NCBI RefSeq assembly: GCF_020181595.1
Contig: NZ_CP084028.1
Location: 807,418-871,417, forward strand
Length of the DNA: 64,000 nucleotides
From: [Mycobacterium] vasticus
GTDB lineage: Bacteria > Actinomycetota > Actinomycetes > Mycobacteriales > Mycobacteriaceae
Direction of reading: 5' to 3'
Under the pieces are notes generated by a model. The model made no database searches and was not told the origin of the DNA. It saw only the letters and a list, made by a program, of their open reading frames with translations. The position numbers were made by a program, and so were the translations under genes. Below are positions 40,571 through 48,316 of this stretch, piece by piece. How positions within the stretch are numbered: the stretch's first letter is position 1; each line of letters begins with the position of its first letter.

Positions 40571-41371
40571 TCAGCCGATCGGGTTCACGGTCTCGCTGCC
40601 GCTGGCTCCGATGATCCGGCGTCCCGACGTCCGGGTGTGCTTACGCCAGTGGTCTTCCGCGGCAACGGAATCACCGGCTTCGATAAGATCCACGGCACGC
40701 GTATAGGAGCGACACGATTGCCGAATCTGACGCACGTGGTCGCCGTGCTCGATGGAATACCGGATGCCGGCATCCCACTGTGCGCGCAGCAGCTCACGCA
40801 AGACGGTGACCTGTGCGGCAAGGGTGGCGTTGCCGCAGCGGTCCCACAGCATCTGGTGGAAGCGGTACGACGCCGAGCTCCACATCGTCCCGGTGGGCTG
40901 CTCGGCGCGGCTCACCGCCTCCAGATCGTCAATCGCAGCACGCAGATCCTGGATGTCCGCACGGGAATGCGAGCGGGCCAGGAGTCCTACCGTGATCGGT
41001 TCGACGAACTCCAGTGCGGTGAAGACGTCGGCAATGGTGGTCCCCGACAGCTGGAGATACAACCCGATGTTGCGGCTGGCCACCGACAGGTCGGGTCGGG
41101 TCACGAAGACACCGCCGGCGGCTCCCTGTCGGGTCACCAGCAATGACTCGGCCTCCAGGATGCGAAACGCCTCCCGCAGGGTTGGACGCGAGACTTCGAA
41201 TTGTTCGAGCAACATGGCCTCCGGCGGCAACGCATCCCCCTCCACCAGTTCACCTTTGCCGATCAAGTCGCGGATGTAGTCGGCGATCCGTTGGGCTGCC
41301 TTCTTGCCCCGGCGCGGTGCATCACTGAGCATGGCACTGCGTGTCGAGGGGGCTGCGGCTTCGGCGGTCAT
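40571..41371 (-). CDS. FadR-type GntR family regulator (FCD domain)
   Basis: A 266-residue regulator. Winged helix at about 22-95 (AAQRIADYIRDLIGKG, then FEVSRPTLREAFRILEAESLL) and an FCD domain (SSASYRFHQMLWDRCGN; YTRAVDLIEAGD; DHWRKH). ATG 41371 has AGGGTGGG about 5 nt upstream and is preferred over the TTG at 41389. The promoter holds AACCAGGCATCTATTTAG, very like the element before the GntR at 58683, suggesting the two are related or cross-regulated. Convergent with 39522. Related in sequence to the GntR at 58683 more than to that at 27372, judged by eye. Confidence 0.86.
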   Translation of the reverse strand: MTAEAAAPSTRSAMLSDAPRRGKKAAQRIADYIRDLIGKGELVEGDALPPEAMLLEQFEVSRPTLREAFRILEAESLLVTRQGAAGGVFVTRPDLSVASRNIGLYLQLSGTTIADVFTALEFVEPITVGLLARSHSRADIQDLRAAIDDLEAVSRAEQPTGTMWSSASYRFHQMLWDRCGNATLAAQVTVLRELLRAQWDAGIRYSIEHGDHVRQIRQSCRSYTRAVDLIEAGDSVAAEDHWRKHTRTSGRRIIGASGSETVNPIG

Positions 41372-41386
41372 GGTGCCCACCCTACG

Positions 41387-41405
41387 CAACCAGGCATCTA
41401 TTTAG
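41387..41405. promoter_or_regulatory. GntR promoter element, AACCAGG-N5-TATTTAG type
   Basis: CAACCAGGCATCTATTTAG lies just upstream of the GntR start at 41371. It matches the element at 58646-58666 except for one spacer base and a left-end base. Probable autoregulatory site. Confidence 0.55.
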
Positions 41406-41460
41406 CTGTTGGATGCCCACACGGGTTCCGGCGGGCGACAAGGTGCGTTGTATGCTCAAG

Positions 41461-41478
41461 CAGTTAACGAGTTAACTG
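41461..41478. promoter_or_regulatory. Perfect palindrome upstream of the HSD10-like SDR
   Basis: CAGTTAACGAGTTAACTG, 8-bp arms around GA, preceded by a TATGCT -10-like box (41451-41456) and 43 nt before the ATG at 41522. The AAC-N2-GTT core recalls the sterol regulator KstR site, but its outer bases differ. Strong TetR-type operator candidate. Confidence 0.7.
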
Positions 41479-41521
41479 AATGTCCGTGTCGAGCGTGGCG
41501 TCGTGAAAGCAGAGGTGGGAG

Positions 41522-42286
41522 ATGGAGCTGGCGGGAGCGTCTGCGCTGGTAGTCGGTGGTGCAGGCGGATTGGGCGCGGGAGCCGTTCGTGATCTGGCGT
41601 CGGCAGGTATGCGGGTGGTCATCGCCGATCTCGCCGAGGACGCTGGGGCTGCGCTTGCGGAGGAACTTGGCCCAGCGGTTTCGTTCCAACGCACCGATGT
41701 GACCGACGAGGAGTCGGTTCGCGCCGCCGTGGCCGCCGCCGCGGCGCAAGGACCGCTCCGGGTCACCGCCGTGGTGCACGCGGGGCCGGTCGCCAAGGCT
41801 CGCGTCGTCAACCGCGCCGGGCAGTCATACCCGGTCGCCGACTTCCGGCGCACCATCGAGATCTTCCTGGTCGGCACCTTCACCGCGCTGAGCAGAGCCG
41901 CCGAGCAGATGGCGACCAACGAGGCGGGGGAGTCCGGGCAACGGGGCGTGGTCATCACCACCGCAAGCATCGCCGGATTCGAAGGCCAGGTCGGACAAAG
42001 CGACTATTCGGCGGCCAAGGGCGGCGTCATCGGGATGACCCTGACCGCGGCCCGTGACTTGGCGCCGCTGGGCATCCGGGTGATGTCGATTGCGCCAGGT
42101 ACCTTCTACACGCCGGCCTACCGGATGACCGAGGCCGAGGCTCAGGAGAAATGGGGTCCGATGGTCCCCAACCCCAAGCGGATGGGTCGCGCGGCCGAAT
42201 ATGGTCAGCTGGTACGCACAATCGCCGAAAACGACTACCTGAACGGCGAAGTCATTCGGATCGACGGGGCGCAGCGCTTCAGCTGA
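41522..42286 (+). CDS. 3-hydroxyacyl-CoA dehydrogenase of the 17beta-HSD10 type (SDR)
   Basis: SDR of 254 residues. VVGGAGGLG nucleotide loop near 10, SIAGFEGQVGQSDYSAAKGG with the catalytic Ser/Tyr/Lys near 145-165, and the hallmark ending KRMGRAAEYGQ and NGEVIRIDGAQRF of the HSD17B10/2-methyl-3-hydroxyacyl-CoA dehydrogenase family. It would oxidise a (2-methyl-)3-hydroxyacyl-CoA to the ketoacyl-CoA with NAD+, again consistent with a methyl-branched substrate. Start ATG 41522 with AGAGGTGGGAG upstream. Own promoter with a perfect palindrome; the TetR at 42344 follows in the same direction. Confidence 0.87.
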   Translation: MELAGASALVVGGAGGLGAGAVRDLASAGMRVVIADLAEDAGAALAEELGPAVSFQRTDVTDEESVRAAVAAAAAQGPLRVTAVVHAGPVAKARVVNRAGQSYPVADFRRTIEIFLVGTFTALSRAAEQMATNEAGESGQRGVVITTASIAGFEGQVGQSDYSAAKGGVIGMTLTAARDLAPLGIRVMSIAPGTFYTPAYRMTEAEAQEKWGPMVPNPKRMGRAAEYGQLVRTIAENDYLNGEVIRIDGAQRFS

Positions 42287-42343
42287 TCGGCGGTACGGTG
42301 CGGGATCTTCACGCTCGGGCGCGGACCTGTAAGAATCCCGTCT

Positions 42344-42946
42344 GTGAGTGAGTCGCGTGGCCCCGGACGTCCGCGGGATCCGGACATGGATGCGCGCGTT
42401 CTGGACGCTGCGCTGCGGGTCTATGCCTCCCACGGCAAGGCGGGCTTCACCGTCGATCTGGTCGCCAAGACGGCCGGATGCAGCCGGCCGGCGGTGTATG
42501 CGCGCTGGCCAACGCGCGAAGACCTGCTCCTGGCGGCGGTGCGCTCCTTTGACGCCGAACTCGAGGTGCCCGATGTGGGCACCGTACGAGATCAACTGGT
42601 ATCGGTCGCGCAACAGATGCTGGAAGGCTTCGCCAGCACGCACGGAATGGCGACTTTTCGGATCGTCCTCGACAGCCGTGACGACGAGGCGCTGCGCGCT
42701 GAGTGGGAGAAGATCAACAGCATACGGCTCAGCCACGCCTCGGAGGTTCTCGAGCGCGGTGTGGTGCGAGGTGCATGGCGGGCGGACGTGGCCTCGACGG
42801 AGTTTCTTCGCAGCCTCACCGGTGCGACGCTGCTGCAGGGCATCTACACGCACATGGCCTTCCCCGAGAAGTCGGCCGGCGTACGGCGGGAGGCGGAGCG
42901 GCTCGTTGACTTCCTGCTGGAGGGTCGGTCCCTTCCCGCTGGCTGA
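42344..42946 (+). CDS. TetR/AcrR family transcriptional regulator
   Basis: A 200-residue TetR regulator with lead-in GPGRPRDPDMDARVL and helix-turn-helix VAKTAGCSRPAVYARW at about 40-55. GTG 42344 is the start; TAAGAAT at 42330-42336 lies 7 nt before it and no Shine-Dalgarno is seen, so the message is probably leaderless. Candidate regulator of the HSD10-like SDR just upstream through the palindrome at 41461 (inference from proximity). Convergent with the hydrolase at 42991. Confidence 0.87.
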   Translation: MSESRGPGRPRDPDMDARVLDAALRVYASHGKAGFTVDLVAKTAGCSRPAVYARWPTREDLLLAAVRSFDAELEVPDVGTVRDQLVSVAQQMLEGFASTHGMATFRIVLDSRDDEALRAEWEKINSIRLSHASEVLERGVVRGAWRADVASTEFLRSLTGATLLQGIYTHMAFPEKSAGVRREAERLVDFLLEGRSLPAG

Positions 42947-42990
42947 GGTCTTGTGGGGCTGTCAGCCCGGGCACTCGCCAACGTCCCCCG

Positions 42991-43833
42991 TCACGCGATA
43001 GAGGTCAGAAACTCCCTGATCGCTTGCGCGGCATCATCGGGCTGATCGAGCATCACATAGGTGGAGCTGTCTTCGATGGTGCGTAGTGCCGCGTGAGGGA
43101 AGGCGTTGGCAAGTCGGTGTGCGTCCTCCACTGGGAACAGTTTGTCGGCGGCGCCCCAAAGAATCAGCACTGGGTTCGGGTACGTTTCGAGTGCCGCCGT
43201 GGCTGCCAGGGTGTGTTTGGGGTCGATCTCGGCTGTCAGCCGTACAGCTTCTCGGCGAACCTGGGCCGAGGTGGCGAAACCGCCGAAGATCGCCGGCCTG
43301 CGAGTGACGTCGATGCCGTGCCGCGTCACCGATGAGGCGAAGTAGTTCAGCCCAGGGCGGCTGGCCAACATTCGTAAGATGCCACGACCGATCGCCGCGT
43401 TCAGTCTGCACAGCTTGACGAGCGGCAAGAATCCAGGAGGCGGGAAGTGGTCGAAACTATCGCAGTTGGTGAACACCATCGCAGCGACCCTGCCAAAGTC
43501 GTGTGCGCTGTTACCCAGTGCCGCTAGCACGATCCCGCCGCCAGTGTCGTTGGCCACCAGGGTTACCTGCGAAAGATCGAGTGCCTCGATGAACCGCAAG
43601 ATCCTGCTGCCTGCCGCCGCCACGCCGAGGTCTACGCCTGGGCCGGCGGGGTTGCGCTGCGCACCGAACGGCCACGTGGGAAGAATGCAGCGATAGTTGC
43701 GGGAAAGCCGGTCTGCGACGTCTTGCCACAAGGCTCCGGTGACGTAGACGCCGTGGACGAAGACGATGGGCGGTCCCGATCCGATTTCGGTGTACTCGAT
43801 CTCGACGCCATCGACCAGAATCGTCTTCGCCAC
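42991..43833 (-). CDS. Alpha/beta hydrolase with Asp nucleophile (dehalogenase/epoxide-hydrolase-like)
   Basis: A 280-residue alpha/beta hydrolase. The nucleophile elbow reads VANDTGGG, i.e. Asp instead of Ser near residue 106, as in haloalkane dehalogenases and epoxide hydrolases. FVHGVYVTGALW forms the oxyanion region near 25. The late acid/His region is around LPVEDAHRLANAFP and the C-terminal part; the exact His is not obvious to me. GTG 43833 has AGGAG about 7 nt upstream and is chosen over longer in-frame starts. Divergent from the TetR at 43986, with a long inverted repeat between them, so probably regulated by that TetR. Confidence 0.8.
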   Translation of the reverse strand: MAKTILVDGVEIEYTEIGSGPPIVFVHGVYVTGALWQDVADRLSRNYRCILPTWPFGAQRNPAGPGVDLGVAAAGSRILRFIEALDLSQVTLVANDTGGGIVLAALGNSAHDFGRVAAMVFTNCDSFDHFPPPGFLPLVKLCRLNAAIGRGILRMLASRPGLNYFASSVTRHGIDVTRRPAIFGGFATSAQVRREAVRLTAEIDPKHTLAATAALETYPNPVLILWGAADKLFPVEDAHRLANAFPHAALRTIEDSSTYVMLDQPDDAAQAIREFLTSIA

Positions 43834-43937
43834 GTTGTACTCCTGCGGTCGGCCACACGTAATACGTTGTTGCTTAGGGCATTGCGCACAATGAACCTGG
43901 TCGGCGCGCCGCCGTCTCACATACAACCTGCATCTGA

Positions 43938-43970
43938 CATACAGAGCGTATGTGACATGCGCCCTGTATG
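43938..43970. promoter_or_regulatory. 33-bp inverted repeat in hydrolase/TetR divergent promoter
   Basis: Arms CATACAGAGCG (43938-43948) and CGCCCTGTATG (43960-43970) pair at 10 of 11 positions around an 11-bp spacer. It overlaps the region just before the TetR gene at 43986 and is a likely TetR operator controlling both divergent genes. Confidence 0.68.
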
Positions 43971-43985
43971 CAATAAGCTACGGCG

Positions 43986-44603
43986 ATGCACGAGCGCAAG
44001 GAGTCGAGGTCGCGTCGCGCCGTGCAGGCCGAAGCCACCCGTGCCGCGCTTATCGAAGCCGCTCTCCGGTTGTTCGTTGAGAAGGGATACCACCACACCG
44101 GCACCGAAGAAGTCGTGGCGGAGGCCGGAGTTGGTACGCGCGGCGCGCTTTATCACCATTTCGCCGACAAGTTGGCGCTCTTTGAGGCGGTGTTCGTAAC
44201 GGTCGAAGAGGAATTGGTCGCACAGGCCGCCGCCAAACATCCCGGTCCGGAAATGCGGGCGTTGAGTCAACTGCGGCAGGGGCTCGTGGGATTCCTCGAT
44301 GCATCCCTTACGCCTCGCGTCCAGCGCATCCTGCTTATCGATGGGCCGGCCGTGCTGGGCTGGCTTCGATGGCGAGAGTTGGAAAGTCGCTACGGCCTGG
44401 GAGCCGTTCGTGCGATGCTCGACCGCGCCGTCGAGGAGGGTGACCTTGCGGCCACATCACCCGTTGATGCCCTCGCGCACGTGCTGCTGGCTGCCGCCGA
44501 CGAAGCTGCGTTGTACATCGCGAATGCACCCGACAAGCGTGCCGCCCGCGATCACAGTGTTCAGGCGTTGAATGCCCTCTTGGACGGATTGCAAACGACG
44601 TGA
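43986..44603 (+). CDS. TetR/AcrR family transcriptional regulator
   Basis: A 205-residue TetR regulator. Helix-turn-helix TEEVVAEAGVGTRGALYHHF at about 36-55, then a helical ligand domain (LTPRVQRILLIDGPAVLGWLRW near 105-126) of a common TetR_C type. Start ATG 43986; TAAGCT (43974-43979) sits 6 nt upstream, so it may be leaderless. Likely represses itself and the divergent Asp-nucleophile hydrolase through the inverted repeat at 43938-43970. Convergent with the SDR at 44646. Confidence 0.88.
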   Translation: MHERKESRSRRAVQAEATRAALIEAALRLFVEKGYHHTGTEEVVAEAGVGTRGALYHHFADKLALFEAVFVTVEEELVAQAAAKHPGPEMRALSQLRQGLVGFLDASLTPRVQRILLIDGPAVLGWLRWRELESRYGLGAVRAMLDRAVEEGDLAATSPVDALAHVLLAAADEAALYIANAPDKRAARDHSVQALNALLDGLQTT

Positions 44604-44645
44604 ATCGGTTTGGAGCATGGTGCATTTGGTGCTGATCGACTCCGC

Positions 44646-45479
44646 TCAGAAGTACTCGGACCCGCCGTCGACGTTGAGCAGCACGCCGTTGACGTAGCTC
44701 GCCCGCGCCGACAACAGGAACGCGATCGCATCGGCGATATCCTCCGGCATTCCGAACCGGTCGCCCCAGGTGGCTCCGCCGTACGCCTGATTGCGTTCCC
44801 GGAAATCCTCATCCTCGGTGTGCCCGGATTCGTTCATCCGCTGCTTGCGTTCTTCGACGAGCTGCTCGTTGAGGATCATGCCGGGCAATACGGAGTTGGC
44901 CCGAATGCCTTGTGCGCCGTACTCCTTGGCGAGGTTCTTGGTGAAGTGGGCCAGCGCGGCCTTCTGCGCGGAATAGTGCGCGATCCGGGGAATGAAGTGG
45001 CGCACGGACATCGCGGAGGTTGTCACAATCGCACCGCCGCCACGTTCCAGCATTGCCGGGATCGCGGCTCGAGCGATTCGCACGGAGGTCATCAAGACCG
45101 ATTGAAATGCCCGCTCCCACAGTTCATCTTCCTCGACCGGTGAGGTTCGCACCTCGCAGATGCCGACGGTGTTGACCACCCCGTCCAGTTTCCCGTAGCG
45201 CTCCGTGGTCGCCGCGACCACCCGTTCGGCGTGCCCGTCGACGGTCAGGTCGGCTTCCACGGTCAGCGTCGAGGCTGCCCCGGCGTGGGCGACGTCCGCG
45301 GCGACCGAGTCCAGGCTCGGCTTGGTGACATATTGATAGTCCGAATCACCGTCGGCGCGACCGCGGGAGCACAGCACCACGTGCGCACCTTCGGCGCCGA
45401 GTCGCAACGCAGTGGCCCGGCCCATTCCCTGGGTGGCACCGAGCACCACCGTGACCTTGTCTTTGAGTCCGAGGTCCAA
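44646..45479 (-). CDS. SDR family oxidoreductase
   Basis: Classical SDR of 277 residues: GATQGMG nucleotide loop near 14, VNTVGI near 95, catalytic TTSAMS and YSAQK near 150-170, C-terminal NVDGGSEYF. TTG 45479 is the chosen start: GGAGAAGG lies about 3-10 nt upstream and the preceding in-frame codons lie inside the ACAD gene. Last gene of the long minus-strand operon beginning at 54839. Compare AtuB/AtuG, the SDRs in Pseudomonas acyclic-terpene clusters; assignment to either is not possible by eye. Confidence 0.82.
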   Translation of the reverse strand: MDLGLKDKVTVVLGATQGMGRATALRLGAEGAHVVLCSRGRADGDSDYQYVTKPSLDSVAADVAHAGAASTLTVEADLTVDGHAERVVAATTERYGKLDGVVNTVGICEVRTSPVEEDELWERAFQSVLMTSVRIARAAIPAMLERGGGAIVTTSAMSVRHFIPRIAHYSAQKAALAHFTKNLAKEYGAQGIRANSVLPGMILNEQLVEERKQRMNESGHTEDEDFRERNQAYGGATWGDRFGMPEDIADAIAFLLSARASYVNGVLLNVDGGSEYF

Positions 45480-45492
45480 AGTCCTTCTCCGT

Positions 45493-46650
45493 TCAGCCGC
45501 GTGGTAGGCCCAGCCAGCGTTGGGCGATGATATTGCGCTGGATTTCACTGGTGCCGCCGATGATCGACAGCACGGTCGACGCGCGTAGAAACTGCTCGGC
45601 GTCTTCGGCCAGCGGATCGCCGGAGTTCAGGGTGTAGGCGTCAGGACCGAGTGCATCGACCAGCCACTGCGCGACTCGCTGTGCGATCGCGGGCCCGTGC
45701 AGCTTGCTCATCGACGCCTCGCCGCTCGCGGGTTCACCGCGCTCGCCCCTTGCCACGACCTGCTGTCCGAGCAGTCGCTCGGCCTGAAGCTCCATGATGA
45801 ACTCGCCGAGATCGCGGTAGGCGCCTTCGTCAAGCTGGATGCCACGCCTGCCGATCCGATCGAGGTAGCGGGCCAGCAGCAGACGTGCTTCGCGGCCACC
45901 GAAACTCATCGAACGTTCCATGTCCAGCGCCTGCGACATCATGGCCCACGCGTGACCGGGCTGGCCGATCAGTGCCCGCGCTGGGACGTGAACGTCGTCG
46001 AAAAAGCACGCGTTGACGCGCCAGCCGCCCATCACTCGTACCGGTTGAATGGCTACACCGGGAGCGTGCGCGTCGATCATCAACAGCGACAGGCCTCGGT
46101 GGCGGGTACTGTCCGGCTCGGTGCGCACCAGGGTGAAAATCCAGTCCGCCAGGTGGGCGCCAGAGGTCCACATCTTCTGCCCGTTTACCACGAAGTCGCC
46201 ATCGGGCGTTCGCGTGGCTTTGGTGCGCAGCGCCAACATGTCGCTGCCGGCCTCGGGCTCACTGTAACCGCCGGCGTAACTCCACGACATATCAAGGATA
46301 TGTGGAAGGTGTTCGGAGGCCAGGTCTTCGGAGCCGAAGGTCGCCAGCATCCAGCCGACTGCTTCGGCCTGTTCCAAGCCGTAGGTGGGCAGTCCGGCCG
46401 AATCCATCTCCTCATGGGCTACGAAGCGGCGGGTCTGGGTTCCCGGACGGCCAAACGGCGGCGGCCAACCCAAGCCGATGACACCGCGTTCAACCAGCCA
46501 GGGGTGAAAGACAGTGGGTGCCTGGCGGTCGCTTTCCAGCTCGGCCATCTCCCGGTGCATCGCCGCCATGTCTGCGGCGCTGAAATCGTCGATATGGGTA
46601 CGCAGGTCATCGCGAGCGGCCCGTTCCTGTTCATCAAGCCGGAACTGCAT
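45493..46650 (-). CDS. Acyl-CoA dehydrogenase
   Basis: ACAD of 385 residues with GGYSEPEAGSDMLAL near 125-139, NGQKMWTSGAHLADW near 155, and the terminal GGTSEIQRNIIAQRWLGLPRG. All standard catalytic-domain features are present, so it is probably an active dehydrogenase. In the atu-like operon between an SDR (46673) upstream and an SDR (44646) downstream. It may handle a later, shorter acyl-CoA after carboxylation and cleavage. Confidence 0.9.
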   Translation of the reverse strand: MQFRLDEQERAARDDLRTHIDDFSAADMAAMHREMAELESDRQAPTVFHPWLVERGVIGLGWPPPFGRPGTQTRRFVAHEEMDSAGLPTYGLEQAEAVGWMLATFGSEDLASEHLPHILDMSWSYAGGYSEPEAGSDMLALRTKATRTPDGDFVVNGQKMWTSGAHLADWIFTLVRTEPDSTRHRGLSLLMIDAHAPGVAIQPVRVMGGWRVNACFFDDVHVPARALIGQPGHAWAMMSQALDMERSMSFGGREARLLLARYLDRIGRRGIQLDEGAYRDLGEFIMELQAERLLGQQVVARGERGEPASGEASMSKLHGPAIAQRVAQWLVDALGPDAYTLNSGDPLAEDAEQFLRASTVLSIIGGTSEIQRNIIAQRWLGLPRG

Positions 46651-46672
46651 GTCGCTGGTTCCTTTCGAGGTT

Positions 46673-47449
46673 CTAGGCCAGCAGGCTGTAGCCGCCGTCG
46701 ACCGGAATGGTCAGTCCGGTGACGAACTGGAAGTCGCTGGACAACAGTCCGACGATCGCCGAGGCCAGCTCGTCGGGGTGGCCGAGTCGGCGCAGTGGGG
46801 TCTTCTGGGCCACCGCCGCCTGCATCTCCTTGACTCCGGCGATGATGTCCTCGCCGCCGTGACCCGGGTTGTCGACCAGTGACGGGGAAATGCCGTTGAC
46901 TCGCACACCACGCGGGCCCAGCTCTGCACCGTAGTAGCGGATCAGGTTCTCCATTGCCGCTTTGGCCGGGCCGATCGCGCCGTAGTAGCGGGCGTAGTGG
47001 TTGGCGCCGAGGCTGCTGACCGCCACCACCGAGCCGCCGACCTTCTCCAGCTCGGGCAGTGCGGTACGGACGGCTTCCCACAAACCCCATACCTGCACGT
47101 CGAACACCCGGTCATAGTCCTCGCGGGTGACGCCGAGGGTGCGACCGGCGATGATCGGCACCGCCGTGGTTACCAGTCCGCCCAGACCGCCGAGTGCTTC
47201 GATGGCTGCGGTTACCAATCCGGCTGGATCGGCGCCCAGATCGCCCCGCACCAGCGTTGGCTCGGGGCCGCCCGAGGCAGCCGCCAGCCGTTGGGTTTCC
47301 TTTGCAGCCGCTTCGTTTTCGACGTAACCGATGGCGCACCGGGTCCCGGCGGCGGTGAGTTGCACGACGGTGGAGCGGCCGATGCCGCGGCTGCCGCCGA
47401 TGACGAGCACCTTGTCCGGCAGGGTGCGGGTGTAGGTCTGAGTGGTCAT
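46673..47449 (-). CDS. SDR, enoyl-reductase-like (FabL-type Tyr-x6-Lys)
   Basis: SDR of 258 residues. VIGGSRGIGRS loop near 17. The active site reads SSLGANHYARYYGAIGPAK: the Tyr-to-Lys spacing in YGAIGPAK is six residues, as in FabL/FabI-type enoyl reductases, rather than the classical YxxxK. It may therefore reduce a double bond of an unsaturated acyl-CoA, as needed for isoprenoid degradation, but a classical dehydrogenase role is not excluded. Start ATG 47449 overlaps the crotonase stop (ATGA). Confidence 0.78.
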   Translation of the reverse strand: MTTQTYTRTLPDKVLVIGGSRGIGRSTVVQLTAAGTRCAIGYVENEAAAKETQRLAAASGGPEPTLVRGDLGADPAGLVTAAIEALGGLGGLVTTAVPIIAGRTLGVTREDYDRVFDVQVWGLWEAVRTALPELEKVGGSVVAVSSLGANHYARYYGAIGPAKAAMENLIRYYGAELGPRGVRVNGISPSLVDNPGHGGEDIIAGVKEMQAAVAQKTPLRRLGHPDELASAIVGLLSSDFQFVTGLTIPVDGGYSLLA

Positions 47450-48315
47450 TGTGCGCTGCCCTCTCCGAAGTGCTCGTCGCGCTTGCGGAACGCCGCACTG
47501 GTGCCACCCTGTTTGCGTTCCTTGACGAAGTTGAATTCGTCGGGTTCAAAGCGCAGGTTGGTGCCATAGCTGTGGAACAGATACGCGGTGGTCTCTTCCA
47601 GGCCCAGCGTCGAACTCGCCTCGACGAGCCGGTAGGCCTCTTTCGCGATGGTGATGCCGTCGGCGGGCATCTTGGCGACCTGCGCGGCCAGTGCCTCCGT
47701 TTCGGCAGCCACATCGGCTTCGTCGACGAAGCGGGTGAACAGCTTCGCCGATTCGAACTCAGCGGCCGAGGCCATCCGACCGGTCAGCATCAGATCGCGG
47801 GCGATCACCGGGCCCAGTCGGTGCATGAACAGCGCGACGTTACCCAGTACGGGCCCGAGGAAACGTGCCGCGGGCATACCGATCTTGGCCTGCCTCGATA
47901 CCACGGCGAGGTCGGCGGCCAGGGCGAGCTCGAAACCCAACCCGAGGGCATAGGACTCGATCTGGACGATGGTGGCCTTCGGGAAGCCGATGAATTCGTG
48001 GAACATTCGCTGTCCGCGACGGTCAACGGTCAGCCGGCGCCGTTGACTCGGTCGACGGTCATCGCCAGGCGTGGCATACCAGCCGTAGGCGCGGTTGAGA
48101 TCCACACCGGTGGTGAATACACCTCCCTCGCCTCGGAGTATGACCACCTTGATGGCGTCGTCGTCGGCGATATCGTCGAGATAATGGCCCAGCAGTTCGC
48201 AGTCCTCGGGCGCCATCGCATTCTTTTTGTCCGGATTGCAGATGGTGATGCGAGCGATGTGGCTCTCATGGTCTTTCGTCAAGACCAGTCGGTTGTTTTG
48301 ATCGGGTGTTGTCAC
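47446..48315 (-). CDS. Crotonase-family protein with one catalytic Glu missing
   Basis: A 289-residue enoyl-CoA hydratase/isomerase-fold protein. The first acidic position is kept (LGFELALAADLAV near 131), but the second, normally the Glu of a PExxxG motif, is Ala (GMPAARFLGPV). Hydratase activity in the standard two-Glu mechanism is therefore doubtful; isomerase or hydrolase activity is possible. Start GTG 48315 with AAGGAG 9 nt upstream, 1 nt after the AtuD-like gene stop. The complete methylglutaconyl-type hydratase of the module is more likely the protein at 60518. Confidence 0.82.
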   Translation of the reverse strand: MTTPDQNNRLVLTKDHESHIARITICNPDKKNAMAPEDCELLGHYLDDIADDDAIKVVILRGEGGVFTTGVDLNRAYGWYATPGDDRRPSQRRRLTVDRRGQRMFHEFIGFPKATIVQIESYALGLGFELALAADLAVVSRQAKIGMPAARFLGPVLGNVALFMHRLGPVIARDLMLTGRMASAAEFESAKLFTRFVDEADVAAETEALAAQVAKMPADGITIAKEAYRLVEASSTLGLEETTAYLFHSYGTNLRFEPDEFNFVKERKQGGTSAAFRKRDEHFGEGSAQ

Positions 48316-48316
48316 G

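Noticed and set aside
42292..42315. GGTACGGTGCGGGATCTTC-like stretch as an operator A copy upstream of the TetR gene
   Set aside because: Only GGGAT matches; arms and core do not fit the eight real sites.
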